64,000 nt of DNA from CANMXU01 sp052030545 (GCF_052030545.1 NZ_JBPDIH010000004.1:248001-312000); one strand, 5' to 3'; positions 54,007 to 63,391 are shown, counted from the stretch's first letter. Numbers and translations: made by a program. The notes: generated by a model not told the origin, from the sequence alone.

Positions 54007-54122
54007 TTTAGGGGTCGGTGACAGCTTATTATTTTTGAGATAGGTTCTGCTATTAGTGCCAAACTATTTTGTCTCTGTCACCGCCCCCTATGCATTCACT
54101 GTCACCGACCCCTATGCATTCA
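54007..54122. repeat. Second repeat type: inverted and direct GTCACCGACCCC element
   Basis: CTGTCACCGCCCCCTA (54075-54090) and CTGTCACCGACCCCTA (54099-54114) head a 24-base direct repeat present twice with one mismatch, each followed by TGCATTCA. Their inverse TAGGGGTCGGTGACAG lies at 54009-54024, so a stem-loop with about a 50-base loop can form. Unrelated in sequence to the CTGAGC-type repeats. Confidence 0.8.
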
Positions 54123-54171
54123 GCCCAATCCGTTCGAAAAGTTCAATAAACGTTGCTTTTTAACGATTAAA

Positions 54172-56637
54172 TTAAATGCCACTGATGGCGGCAATGGCGA
54201 CAGCGGTGTTATATAATATTGTTGTCGCGCTGGTCCAAAGTGATAAATCGCTCATGTATTCAGCGTCAAGCGGTACAACAACCGTATCGCCTGGTTGCAT
54301 ATTGCTGTGCTGTGTTACTGCATACCAATTACTTTCTAACATTTTGATACTACCATTAGCTGAAATAATATAAATACGCTCTTCATCTGCGCGCTTTTTA
54401 CTACCGCCACTTTGTTTTAAGTAATCTTCGGCTGTTAAACCTTCGTCAAACATGTGTGATGAGGCTACTTGTACTTGGCCAATCACATTCACCGAGTTAT
54501 TCAAAGTTGGTACATGAAGCACGTCGCCATCTTCTAACGCAATATTATAGCTATTACTTGCTAAGGCTTTGGGTAAATCAATTACCAAACGCCCAACAGG
54601 TTCGAGCTTGTTAATTTGGTCGAGCATTTTTTGCATTTCATCAAATGTCTGGTTATTGCCTTCATTAGATAATGATTTAGAAGCTATTTCTATGCGTAAG
54701 TCTTCAGAAAGCTTAACTAAGTTTTTCTTTTCAAGCTCTTGTAATTTAACACGAGTGAACACTGAACCCTCAAGGTGAGCAAAGTCAGTAAAGCCACCAG
54801 CACGCTCAATTAAATCGCTTAAGTTCTCGCCACGTCTAATAGTGTAATGACCAGGAAAAACAAATTCACCCTTAAGTTCAACTACGCGGTTTTCACTCCA
54901 TTTAGGAATTTTATAAATGTTGATGCGATCTTTGCTTTGCAAGGTTAGGTTATCGGTGCTTGGCTTCGCATCTGCTGCCAATGCATTACCCAAATCAATC
55001 GTCAACCACTGTTTCGATGCTTGTTTTGCATCAACACTATCACGGGTAATATCCGCTCGCGCTAAGTAAGCTGACTCACTTAAACCACCTGCTGCAGTAA
55101 TTTGATCTGACACTTTATTATTTTTCGCTAGCGGATACGTACCTGGGTATTTTACTTCACCTGTAATTTCAGCAAGCTGTAATGGTTTCCCTGAGCGCCC
55201 TTGGTGTTTTAGTTTTTCAATAACAGGCGCGAGCAATTCATCTCGTGATTCTTGATCATCACCAAAAATCACCACTTTATCATTTGCTTCTAAAGTTATA
55301 TTGTCTATACCATCGGGCTGAGAAATAGCATTAACTAGACTAAATTGTAATACCTCAATTTCTTTTGCTATGTTGACTTCTCTTACCACTAAGCCATAAG
55401 ACAAGTCAGCGTTTTCTTCTAGGTGGCTATCGATACTTGGAATAACATCGCTAATTTTCATGCCTTGTTGCCATTGAAAATTGCCGGCTCTTAACACTGC
55501 ACCCGATAATTCTATCGATTGTGCAAACATGGCAGAGCTAGCAGCAACTTTAATAACATCGCCCGCCTGCGCCGAAGCGTTAAGCGCTTTTGCGTTATTG
55601 GCGTCTAGATTAATCACTTGGCGTGAACTATTTGCTTGGTATCGTTCAACGACAATAGAAGGACTATAAGCTGATGGTAACAGGCCGCCCGCCATAGCAA
55701 TAACCTTGGCAAAAGTGTCTGATTGATTAAGTTCATAAATTGCAGGGCGACGCACTTCACCACTAACGCTAACACGCTTGCCAACAGAAGGAATAAATAC
55801 CACATCACCTGACTGCAACATAATATCGTTGCTTGAATCACCATTGATTAGCAATTCATACAAATCGAGCTGCTTAATCAGTTTTCCTGCGCGTTTAAGC
55901 TGAATATTTCTTAATGAGCCAATAGTGCGAATACCACCAGCGGCAAATAATGCATGGCTAATGCTAGATAATGAACTTAAATGATACGGTCCTGGTTTGT
56001 AAGCATCGCCTAATACAAATACGCGCATGGTACGTAAGGTAGACAACCCAACCACAACATTTACGCCAATTACTTTTTCTTTGATTTTTGATTTAAGCAG
56101 TTGCTTCATTTCAACAAAAGATAAGCCTGATACAGAAAAAGGTCCTAAATTAGGTAGTACTAACTGCCCTTCTCGACTAATTGGAATTTCAGCTGATAAA
56201 TTCTCTTTACCAAACATTTGAATAGAGACCACATCGCCAGGGCCGACAATATACCCAAGCGGAATTGCAACATCAGTAGTAGGAGCAAACGTTTGTGGAT
56301 TATTAGCAAAAACATCGTAACCAAAAGGCTGAAGCTGCTCTGAATCTTCGCCATCGCTTTGCTCTACCTTAGAAGTAAGCTCGTTGTCAGCAGCAAGCTC
56401 TACTTCTCTTGGCTCTGTCGGTGTTACTTCAACATTAGCTTGACTGCTCGCGCCATTTATCTGGCTTTTGATATCATTTAAATCAACACCCATGCTACGC
56501 GCCAATGCAGCTTGCTGCGCAGGCGGTAAGTTCGTAAATTGATCAATTTGTTGTTGCGTTATATTGGTTGCATAAAGAGAAAAAGAAAATGAACAGAAGA
56601 AAAAAGCGAATGATAGCGCTTTAAAAAGATTAAACAT
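54172..56637 (-). CDS. SLBB-domain polysaccharide export protein, copy 2
   Basis: 821 residues from ATG 56637 (a TTG four codons earlier is unlikely). Signal peptide, then a short motif also in the paralogue (LPPAQQAALARSMGVDLNDI), a Wza-type Poly_export domain (YIVGPGDVVSIQMFGKENLS), several SLBB domains (VSGEVRRPAIYELN, EITGEVKYPGTYPLAK, LKGEFVFPGHYTIRRG, VIGQVQVASSHMF), and a C-terminal hydrophobic tail ending AVAIAAISGI. More than twice the size of E. coli Wza. Forms or lines the outer-membrane export channel. It has its own upstream space and lies 3' of a terminator. Confidence 0.9.
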   Translation of the reverse strand: MFNLFKALSFAFFFCSFSFSLYATNITQQQIDQFTNLPPAQQAALARSMGVDLNDIKSQINGASSQANVEVTPTEPREVELAADNELTSKVEQSDGEDSEQLQPFGYDVFANNPQTFAPTTDVAIPLGYIVGPGDVVSIQMFGKENLSAEIPISREGQLVLPNLGPFSVSGLSFVEMKQLLKSKIKEKVIGVNVVVGLSTLRTMRVFVLGDAYKPGPYHLSSLSSISHALFAAGGIRTIGSLRNIQLKRAGKLIKQLDLYELLINGDSSNDIMLQSGDVVFIPSVGKRVSVSGEVRRPAIYELNQSDTFAKVIAMAGGLLPSAYSPSIVVERYQANSSRQVINLDANNAKALNASAQAGDVIKVAASSAMFAQSIELSGAVLRAGNFQWQQGMKISDVIPSIDSHLEENADLSYGLVVREVNIAKEIEVLQFSLVNAISQPDGIDNITLEANDKVVIFGDDQESRDELLAPVIEKLKHQGRSGKPLQLAEITGEVKYPGTYPLAKNNKVSDQITAAGGLSESAYLARADITRDSVDAKQASKQWLTIDLGNALAADAKPSTDNLTLQSKDRINIYKIPKWSENRVVELKGEFVFPGHYTIRRGENLSDLIERAGGFTDFAHLEGSVFTRVKLQELEKKNLVKLSEDLRIEIASKSLSNEGNNQTFDEMQKMLDQINKLEPVGRLVIDLPKALASNSYNIALEDGDVLHVPTLNNSVNVIGQVQVASSHMFDEGLTAEDYLKQSGGSKKRADEERIYIISANGSIKMLESNWYAVTQHSNMQPGDTVVVPLDAEYMSDLSLWTSATTILYNTAVAIAAISGI

Positions 56638-56878
56638 ATGTCGACACAATCCTTGATTTACAGTGAAACACTTTACTATTTTTATTATATAACAAATAGA
56701 TATGACACTTATACGCGCTTTTTATAAAACTTAAATGAAATTACGTGTTTTTTGTAACCTATTTGTTAGCGCCATACTTTAGCACACCAAACTAGTTGAT
56801 AAATAGATAATTTGGCCTGTTCAACAATAAATTTCACATTTTGAATGTAAATCAATAATAAAACATCAAAATCACATA

Positions 56879-56907
56879 CAAAAAAGGGCTGATTAATATC
56901 AGCCCTT
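56879..56907 (-). terminator. Intrinsic terminator between the two SLBB genes
   Basis: Perfect 10-bp stem AAGGGCTGAT / ATCAGCCCTT with loop TAAT, followed on the minus strand by TTTTTTGTATG. It lies 36 bases after the stop of the 909-residue gene, so the two export genes are probably separate transcription units. The remaining 56638-56878 is AT-rich without other clear elements and must contain the promoter of copy 2. Confidence 0.85.
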
Positions 56908-56942
56908 GATTCAAATAACGTGTTAAATATAAACAGCCTTAG

Positions 56943-59672
56943 TTAAATACCACTAATTGCCGCAAACGCTACCGCTATTTGATAAACAATCTGGCTCGAT
57001 TCAGCCCATAATGTAATGCTACTCATGTATTCAGAGTCTAATGGCACCACAACGGTATCCCCTGGTTGTAAAGTACTTGTTGCATCGCTAGTAAACCAAC
57101 TTGAATTATCTACCAGCTTAATACCGCCATTAGCTGCAATTACATAAATACGTTCATCGTCAGCGCGTTTGCGAATACCACCACTTTGATTAATGTAATC
57201 ATAGACATCCATCGACTTATTAAAGATGTGCGACGAGCTCACTTGTACTTGCCCCATCACATTAATCGCATTACTTTTCACGGGTACATATAACACATCG
57301 CCGTTTTCAAGTAATACATCATAGTCATTATCGTCAATCACCTTAGGTAAATCTAAAACTAAACGACCAATCGGCTGTAACTGCGTAACGTCGGTTAATA
57401 GCTTTTGTAAATCAGCATAAGAAGCAGAGCTACGGTTATCAGTTAACGATTTAGAGGCAATGTCTAATCGTAAATCTTTAGTCAGTTTAAGTAGGTTTTC
57501 TTGCTCTAATTCTTTCAATTTTTGGCGTGAAAATACCGAACCTTCGGCAAACGCATAGTCAGTTAAACCACCGGCTTTTTTGATAATATCGGCTAAGGTT
57601 TCACCACGGCGAATGGTGTACTTGCCAGGAAAAACAAATTCACCTCTAAGTTCAACCACATGGTTTTCACTCCAAGATGGTATTTTATGGACATTTAAGC
57701 GATCTTTACTTTCAAGCAAAATATTATCGTCAGCATAACCTTTTAAGGCGCTGGCTAACTGAATATTTTTTGATGTTTTTCTCGCTTCAATACCTTCAAT
57801 TTGATTACGCGTAATTTCCGCGCGTGATAAAAATGCCGACTCTTTTATGCCACCTGCGGCAACTACTAAATCTTGCACGCGCGCATTTTTTGTTAATGGG
57901 TAAATACCCGGAAATTTAACTTCGCCGTCTATTTCCACCAATTGAATCGGCTCGCCGTTATTGCCTTGTTCGCGCAGTTTTTTCAAAATAGGGATCAATA
58001 AGCGTTGACGAGAAAACAGCGCCAGTTCGCGCACATTAACCACTTCTTCAACTTCCCCACCTGACATTTGTGCGATGGTATTGTTGATCATCTCACGGCG
58101 TTCGGCATTTTCATCATTCACATCGTATTGCGCTAAGTTTTCGCCATATTTTTTCCAAAACTGCTTCGCTTTATGCTTTTCTTTGGCAATTTTACGTTCC
58201 AGCCTAAACAGCTCTTCTTGCGTATAAGCTAATGAGTCTAATGTGATCTTCTCTTCACTTAAGGTCGTTGCCAATGAAAAAATCACTACTTTGTCATTTG
58301 GGCTTAGCTCAATATTGTCAGGGCCATTAACATTCGTGATAGCGCGCTCTAGGCTAAACTGCAATACTTCAATATTTCGTGATTTATCAGTCTCACGCAC
58401 GACTAAGCTGTAATTTAAGTCAGCATGTTTTAACAAGTGCGAATCGATATTAGGGAATAAATCAGCGACAGTTTTTCCTGCTCGCCATTGATATTTACCC
58501 GGCAAGGTTGCCGCACCGACAACCGTTACTGATTGTTCAAATAAATCGGTTGATTTTTTAACGCGAATATAATCACCGGCTTGTGCTTTTTGCTGCAGTT
58601 CGTCTTGGTTAGTTAAATCAACATCTAACACAGCGCGATAGTTATTAACACTAAAACGCTCTACTCGAGTTGACTGTAAATAGGCTGAAGGTAAAACGCC
58701 ACCCGCCATATTTATTGCATCTTCAAAGGTTTCGCCTTGGGCAAGCTCATAAATTGCTGGTCTTTTTACTTCGCCGTCAACCGATACACGAGCACCTACA
58801 GGCGCAACAAATACTACATCGCCTGATTGCAATAACACATCGTTAGACGAGTCACCGTGGATCAGCAAGTCATATAAATCTAACGTGGTCACTAATTTAC
58901 CGGCACGTTTTAATTGAATATTTCGAAGAGAGCCAACATCGTTAATGCCGCCCGCGGCAAAAATGGCATGAGTGACGCTTGAAAGCGACGTTAATGTATA
59001 AGGACCCGGCTTGTAGGCATCACCTAGAATAAAAATTCGCATTGAACGCATTTCGGCAACGCTAACAATAGCGTCAACACCTAACATGCGCTCTTCGATG
59101 CGTTTAACCAAAAAACGTTTCATTTCATCAAACGACAAACCAGCGACTTTATAAGGGCCAAGCTCAGGAATAACAATTTTCCCTTCGCGAGAAACCGTTA
59201 ATTCAAAGCTGTCGCTTTCTTTACCATATAATTCGATAGATACCACGTCGCCTGGGCCGATGATGTAACCTTCAGGAATGGCAATGGCATGAATAGGCTG
59301 AAAAGTTGACGGTTCGTTAGCAAAAATATCGTAACCAAATGGTTGTAATTCTTGGTCTTCATCTTCGTAAAATTCATCTTCGCCAGACTGCGAAGTTGCA
59401 TCGACACTCGCACTGCCGCTTTCATCAAAAACGGTACCTCGCGGGTAAACAGGTGTTGTAGCCGGTGCTTCAGTGCTTGAACTACCACTCATGCCCGACA
59501 GTTGCCCTTCAATATCTTTAATATCAACACCCATTGTACGGGCTAAGGCTTCCTGTTGTGCTCTAGGCATACTTTGAAACTGTTTGATTTGCGCAGCGGA
59601 AATACCGGCAGCCGATGAGCTAATTGAAATAAAGACTCCAATTAAGACGAACAATTTAAGAAGATTTTTCAT
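56943..59672 (-). CDS. SLBB-domain polysaccharide export protein, copy 1
   Basis: 909-residue paralogue of the next gene with the same order: signal peptide, MPRAQQEALARTMGVDIKDI, acidic linker, Poly_export domain (YIIGPGDVVSIELYGKESDS, residues about 136-155), SLBB repeats (VDGEVKRPAIYELA, EIDGEVKFPGIYPLTK, LRGEFVFPGKYTIRRG, VMGQVQVSSSHIF), and terminal hydrophobic AVAFAAISGI. It differs by a charged, probably coiled-coil insertion at about residues 467-555 (LSEEKITLDSL to EEVVNVREL) absent from copy 2. First gene of the polysaccharide block in the direction of transcription. Confidence 0.9.
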   Translation of the reverse strand: MKNLLKLFVLIGVFISISSSAAGISAAQIKQFQSMPRAQQEALARTMGVDIKDIEGQLSGMSGSSSTEAPATTPVYPRGTVFDESGSASVDATSQSGEDEFYEDEDQELQPFGYDIFANEPSTFQPIHAIAIPEGYIIGPGDVVSIELYGKESDSFELTVSREGKIVIPELGPYKVAGLSFDEMKRFLVKRIEERMLGVDAIVSVAEMRSMRIFILGDAYKPGPYTLTSLSSVTHAIFAAGGINDVGSLRNIQLKRAGKLVTTLDLYDLLIHGDSSNDVLLQSGDVVFVAPVGARVSVDGEVKRPAIYELAQGETFEDAINMAGGVLPSAYLQSTRVERFSVNNYRAVLDVDLTNQDELQQKAQAGDYIRVKKSTDLFEQSVTVVGAATLPGKYQWRAGKTVADLFPNIDSHLLKHADLNYSLVVRETDKSRNIEVLQFSLERAITNVNGPDNIELSPNDKVVIFSLATTLSEEKITLDSLAYTQEELFRLERKIAKEKHKAKQFWKKYGENLAQYDVNDENAERREMINNTIAQMSGGEVEEVVNVRELALFSRQRLLIPILKKLREQGNNGEPIQLVEIDGEVKFPGIYPLTKNARVQDLVVAAGGIKESAFLSRAEITRNQIEGIEARKTSKNIQLASALKGYADDNILLESKDRLNVHKIPSWSENHVVELRGEFVFPGKYTIRRGETLADIIKKAGGLTDYAFAEGSVFSRQKLKELEQENLLKLTKDLRLDIASKSLTDNRSSASYADLQKLLTDVTQLQPIGRLVLDLPKVIDDNDYDVLLENGDVLYVPVKSNAINVMGQVQVSSSHIFNKSMDVYDYINQSGGIRKRADDERIYVIAANGGIKLVDNSSWFTSDATSTLQPGDTVVVPLDSEYMSSITLWAESSQIVYQIAVAFAAISGI

Positions 59673-59825
59673 TTAAACCTAATTTTCCAAGAAAATAGCT
59701 GATAGTTTCATCAATGAATCAAACTATTACTATGAATTAATACCGACAAATTCATACTTACTTGGTAATAATTAGACAAATAACCAAGATGAATTTACTT
59801 TACTTGTTTTGATCCTTGGCTATTT

Positions 59826-59833
59826 ATACCGCC
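59826..59833 (-). promoter_or_regulatory. Candidate ops/JUMPstart-like element
   Basis: GGCGGTAT on the minus strand, about 155 bases before the first SLBB start, matches seven of eight bases of the RfaH ops core GGCGGTAG. Position upstream of a long polysaccharide block is appropriate, but the octamer is short and the downstream bases do not match. The rest of the divergent 59673-60135 space contains promoters for both directions that I cannot locate reliably. Confidence 0.3.
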
Positions 59834-60135
59834 AACAAGAGAAAAACGCGGGTTATTCTATCAAGAAGCGTCAAAGCTCTACAACTCCTTTTACTGACAT
59901 TACACTTCATTACTTAACATAACGCCTTTTTACATTGTAAAGAAACATTTCAACTTAACTTACAGTCACTTTATCCCGAAAACTTGCCTTTGACGTAAAG
60001 CACAGGTATAACTTGCCGCTGACTATAACGCATTTGAATATCTAATAACTCAAATTACAAACGTTTAATTGATAATAATAATTTTTTAATCAACAAGTTA
60101 ATCATTATAAGTAACTCGAATACAGGATAGATTTT

Positions 60136-61590
60136 ATGACACGACCTACTCCAGGTAACCTCTTAGGCCACCCGAAAGGTTTGTTCCTTTTATTTGGCAC
60201 AGAAATGTGGGAACGCATGAGCTACTACGGTATGCGCGGCATTTTTGTTTTATATTTAACAACAGCTGCAACCGCCGGTGTTATGGGCTGGGGCCACATG
60301 ACCGAACTAGAACTGCAATCTAACGCGCTAAGCTACTTAGGTTGGTATGCAATGATTGTTTACATCACACCGGTATTAGGTGGTTGGATGGCCGATAACG
60401 TCTGGGGCCAACGTAAATCGATAATTGTTGGTGGTGTCTTTATGATGCTTGGCCAGTTTGCGCTAGGTACACCCCATGAATATATCGCCGGTATGGAAAA
60501 AGCCTTCTTATTAATTGGTTTAACTTTGCTAATTATTGGTAACGGTTTCTTCAAGCCAAACATTTCAACTATGGTTGGCGACTTATATGAAGATGGCGAC
60601 AAACGTCGTGATGCTGCATTTACTATTTTCTACATGGGTATTAACTTAGGTTCAATTTTAGGTTACTTAGTTGTAGGCTCTATTGGTGAGAAAATTAACT
60701 ATCAATACGGTTTTATTGCTGCTGGTGTTGGTATGGCATTAAGTTTAATTTTCCAACTTTCTATGGGTAACAAATACTTAGGCGATATTGGTAAAGTACC
60801 TTCTGCAAAACAAAAAGGTACTGCTGAAAATGAATTAGCTAACCGTCCGTTAACGTCTGAAGAGCGCGACCGCGTTAAAGTTATTTTGATCATGAGTTTT
60901 TTCACTGTTGTCTTCTGGGCAGGTTTTGAACAAGCTGCTGGTTCAATGACACTTTTTGCTAAACATAAAACAGACCTCGTTTTCTTTGGCTGGGAAATGC
61001 CAGCGAGTTGGCTACAAACCGTTAACCCAATCTTTATTATTGTACTCGCACCTGTATTTGCATCCATTTGGCTTAAACTCGGCGACCGAGAGCCAAACTC
61101 GCCGGTCAAATTTAGTTTGGGTATGCTGTTCTTAGGTTTAGGTTTTATCAGCATGGTTGGTGCTGCGCTACAAATTGGTGACGATTCAAGTGCACGCGCT
61201 CACGTAATTTGGTTAGTAATGGCTTATATATTCCACACTATGGGTGAACTTTGTTTATCACCAATTGGTTTATCTATGGTAACTAAACTTGCACCGCTTA
61301 AATACACTTCCTTATTAATGGGTATGTGGTTCTTCTTCTCTGGCGTTGGTAACATGGCGGCCGCTCAAATTGGTAAGTTAGTAGGTGAAGCTGGTCCTCT
61401 ATCTACATTTGCTGGCGTAGCAATTATGGCATTTGTTGCTGGTGGTTGTTTATACCTATTAAGAGACAAGTTAGTTGATTGGATGCATGGCGCTGAAGAT
61501 GCTAGCCCTACTAACTTCGAAGAAAAACTAGAAGAAGAAATTGGCATTACTGGTACCCACGAAGCCATTTCGGAAAAACATAGCTCTTAA
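60136..61590 (+). CDS. Proton-dependent oligopeptide (POT/PTR) transporter
   Basis: 484-residue POT-family symporter for di- and tripeptides. The ExxER proton-coupling motif is in FGTEMWERMSYYGMRG (residues about 21-36), the PTR2 signature in FYMGINLGSILGYLVVGSIG, and a late motif in HTMGELCLSPIGLSMVTKLA. Twelve to fourteen helices; an additional C-terminal acidic tail is cytoplasmic. Monocistronic with its own terminator. Confidence 0.93.
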   Translation: MTRPTPGNLLGHPKGLFLLFGTEMWERMSYYGMRGIFVLYLTTAATAGVMGWGHMTELELQSNALSYLGWYAMIVYITPVLGGWMADNVWGQRKSIIVGGVFMMLGQFALGTPHEYIAGMEKAFLLIGLTLLIIGNGFFKPNISTMVGDLYEDGDKRRDAAFTIFYMGINLGSILGYLVVGSIGEKINYQYGFIAAGVGMALSLIFQLSMGNKYLGDIGKVPSAKQKGTAENELANRPLTSEERDRVKVILIMSFFTVVFWAGFEQAAGSMTLFAKHKTDLVFFGWEMPASWLQTVNPIFIIVLAPVFASIWLKLGDREPNSPVKFSLGMLFLGLGFISMVGAALQIGDDSSARAHVIWLVMAYIFHTMGELCLSPIGLSMVTKLAPLKYTSLLMGMWFFFSGVGNMAAAQIGKLVGEAGPLSTFAGVAIMAFVAGGCLYLLRDKLVDWMHGAEDASPTNFEEKLEEEIGITGTHEAISEKHSS

Positions 61591-61620
61591 TTTGCTCTAA
61601 GCATTAACAGCTAAAATATG

Positions 61621-61653
61621 AAAAGCCAAAGTTTGTTAAACTTTGGCTTTTTT
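61621..61653 (+). terminator. Terminator of the POT transporter gene
   Basis: Perfect 14-bp stem AAAAGCCAAAGTTT / AAACTTTGGCTTTT with loop GTT, followed by two more T. 30 bases after the stop. Symmetric enough to act in both directions. Confidence 0.9.
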
Positions 61654-61802
61654 ACTTTTTGGCATTTATTTTTTACTATAGTTTCAGCTCTAGCGTGCTA
61701 TAAAATTCTATTCTGAAAGTTCAACAGCCCCTAGCCTTAATATTTAATATCAGTACAATATCTTAACTATTGTAACTAACACACATAAACTTTCATCGCT
61801 AT

Positions 61803-62414
61803 ATGAACAGTCGCCAACATTTACGAAAGCAAACTCGTGCAAAACGCCAAGCACTTACATTGCTTGAACAACAACAAGCAAGTGATGCCTTATTAGAGCA
61901 GCTTATAAACGATGCTCTCGTAAAAAAAGCGCAATCGCTTGCCATTTATTTGGCAAACGATGGCGAGCTAAATTGCGAGACATTCATTAAGTGGTGTTGG
62001 CAACAAGGCAAGCATGTTTATTTACCGGTTATTCACCCGTTTAGTAGCGGCAATTTATTGTTTATACGATATGAAGAAAACACACCGATGGTGAGAAATC
62101 GCTTTAATATTCAAGAACCCAAACTCAACGTAACTAAAGTGTGCCTAAGTTCACAACTCGACATTATATTCACGCCTTTAGTGGCTTTTGATAAAACAGG
62201 CGCTCGACTGGGGATGGGAGGCGGTTTTTACGATAGAACCCTTGCAAGCTGGCATCAAAAGTTAACACAAACACCTGAGCAAGTAACTCACATTAAGCCC
62301 TACCCTATTGCGCTAGCACATGACTGCCAGCAAGTTGAGCAAATACCATCAGCACATTGGGATATTCCGCTACCTAAAATTATAACGCCAAGTCAAAAAA
62401 TCACTCTGTTTTAA
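61803..62414 (+). CDS. fau: 5-formyltetrahydrofolate cyclo-ligase
   Basis: Converts 5-formyl-THF to 5,10-methenyl-THF with ATP. 203 residues, normal for YgfA/Fau. N-terminal basic RQHLRKQTRAKRQAL, ELNCETFIKW, and the hallmark GARLGMGGGFYDRTLASW near residue 140. Its position before rpiA and serA is conserved in gammaproteobacteria. The 6S RNA that often precedes it elsewhere is not recognisable in 61654-61802. Confidence 0.92.
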   Translation: MNSRQHLRKQTRAKRQALTLLEQQQASDALLEQLINDALVKKAQSLAIYLANDGELNCETFIKWCWQQGKHVYLPVIHPFSSGNLLFIRYEENTPMVRNRFNIQEPKLNVTKVCLSSQLDIIFTPLVAFDKTGARLGMGGGFYDRTLASWHQKLTQTPEQVTHIKPYPIALAHDCQQVEQIPSAHWDIPLPKIITPSQKITLF

Positions 62415-62464
62415 AACTCTGCCATTGCACGGTATGGCACGATATACCACGCCCTTGCATAACG

Positions 62465-62500
62465 CTCTTTATGAGGCGCCGGATAACACTCGATAAAGAG
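62465..62500 (+). terminator. Hairpin after fau
   Basis: CTCTTTATGAG pairs with CTCGATAAAGAG with one bulged base across a 13-base loop, followed by TTTCGATTATTC. Possible weak terminator separating fau from rpiA. Confidence 0.45.
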
Positions 62501-62557
62501 TTTCGATTATTCATTTCAAAAATACGCTAAAACTTTTGCTGTAATCACACATCTGTC

Positions 62558-62587
62558 ATTACAGCTAACTGTAATCGCTGTTATAAT
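62558..62587 (+). promoter_or_regulatory. rpiA promoter with overlapping palindrome
   Basis: TTACAG (62559-62564) and TATAAT (62582-62587) with a 17-base spacer form a good sigma-70 promoter 45 bases before the ATG. The perfect palindrome ATTACAG-CTAA-CTGTAAT (62558-62575) covers the -35, and an extra CTGTAATC half-site begins at 62539. An operator is plausible; the regulator is not identified. Confidence 0.6.
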
Positions 62588-62632
62588 AGCCAGATATTTT
62601 TAGTACCCTCTTATTACTTTATAGGCACAATC

Positions 62633-63292
62633 ATGACCCAAGATGAAATGAAAAAAGCGGCGGCAATTAAAGCGCTTGACTATATAACTGACGACTCAAT
62701 AGTTGGCGTTGGTACCGGCTCGACTGTTAACCATTTCATTGAAGCATTAGCAGGCATTAAACACAAAATACAAGGCGCAGTTTCAAGCTCTGAAGAGTCA
62801 AGCAAGCGACTAAAAGCCCACGGCATTGAAGTATTTGATTTAAATAGCGTTGACGTACTAGATGTCTATATCGATGGCGCAGACGAAATTACTAAGCACA
62901 TGCATATGATCAAAGGCGGTGGCGCGGCACTTACTCGCGAAAAAATTGTTGCTGCAGTTGCCAAAGAATTCATTTGTATCGCAGACAGTTCAAAACAAGT
63001 GGACGTATTAGGCAGTTTTCCATTACCTGTTGAAGTTATTCCTATGGCGCGAAGTTATGTTGCTAGAGAGCTAGTAAAACTTGGCGGCGATCCGGTTTAC
63101 CGTGAAGGCGTAATTACCGACAACGGCAACGTCATTCTTGATGTGTATAACTTAGATATTATTGATCCATTAACCATGGAAACTAACATCAATGCCATTG
63201 TAGGCGTTGTAACTAATGGCTTGTTTGCTCATCGCGGTGCGAATACCTTGATCATTGGTAGCCCAGAAGGCGCAAAAGTCATTTCAGGCTAA
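62633..63292 (+). CDS. rpiA: Ribose-5-phosphate isomerase A
   Basis: Interconverts ribose-5-phosphate and ribulose-5-phosphate in the pentose phosphate pathway. 219 residues exactly as in E. coli. Motifs: GVGTGSTVNHFIEAL, VDVYIDGADEI-type block (LDVYIDGADEITKHMHMIKG), GGGAALTREKIVA, ADSSKQVDVLG. Next to serA as in enterics. Confidence 0.96.
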   Translation: MTQDEMKKAAAIKALDYITDDSIVGVGTGSTVNHFIEALAGIKHKIQGAVSSSEESSKRLKAHGIEVFDLNSVDVLDVYIDGADEITKHMHMIKGGGAALTREKIVAAVAKEFICIADSSKQVDVLGSFPLPVEVIPMARSYVARELVKLGGDPVYREGVITDNGNVILDVYNLDIIDPLTMETNINAIVGVVTNGLFAHRGANTLIIGSPEGAKVISG

Positions 63293-63391
63293 TAAAAAAC
63301 ACTTTAGAGTTTAAGCACTATATGTTAGTTTATAGTCAAACTATAGGCATCTAGCCATCTAAATAAAATTTTAACAGGAATATTAGGCACC

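Noticed and set aside
61654..61802. 6S RNA before fau, as found in many gammaproteobacteria
   Set aside because: The space is too short (149 bases) and shows no long pairing arms typical of 6S RNA.
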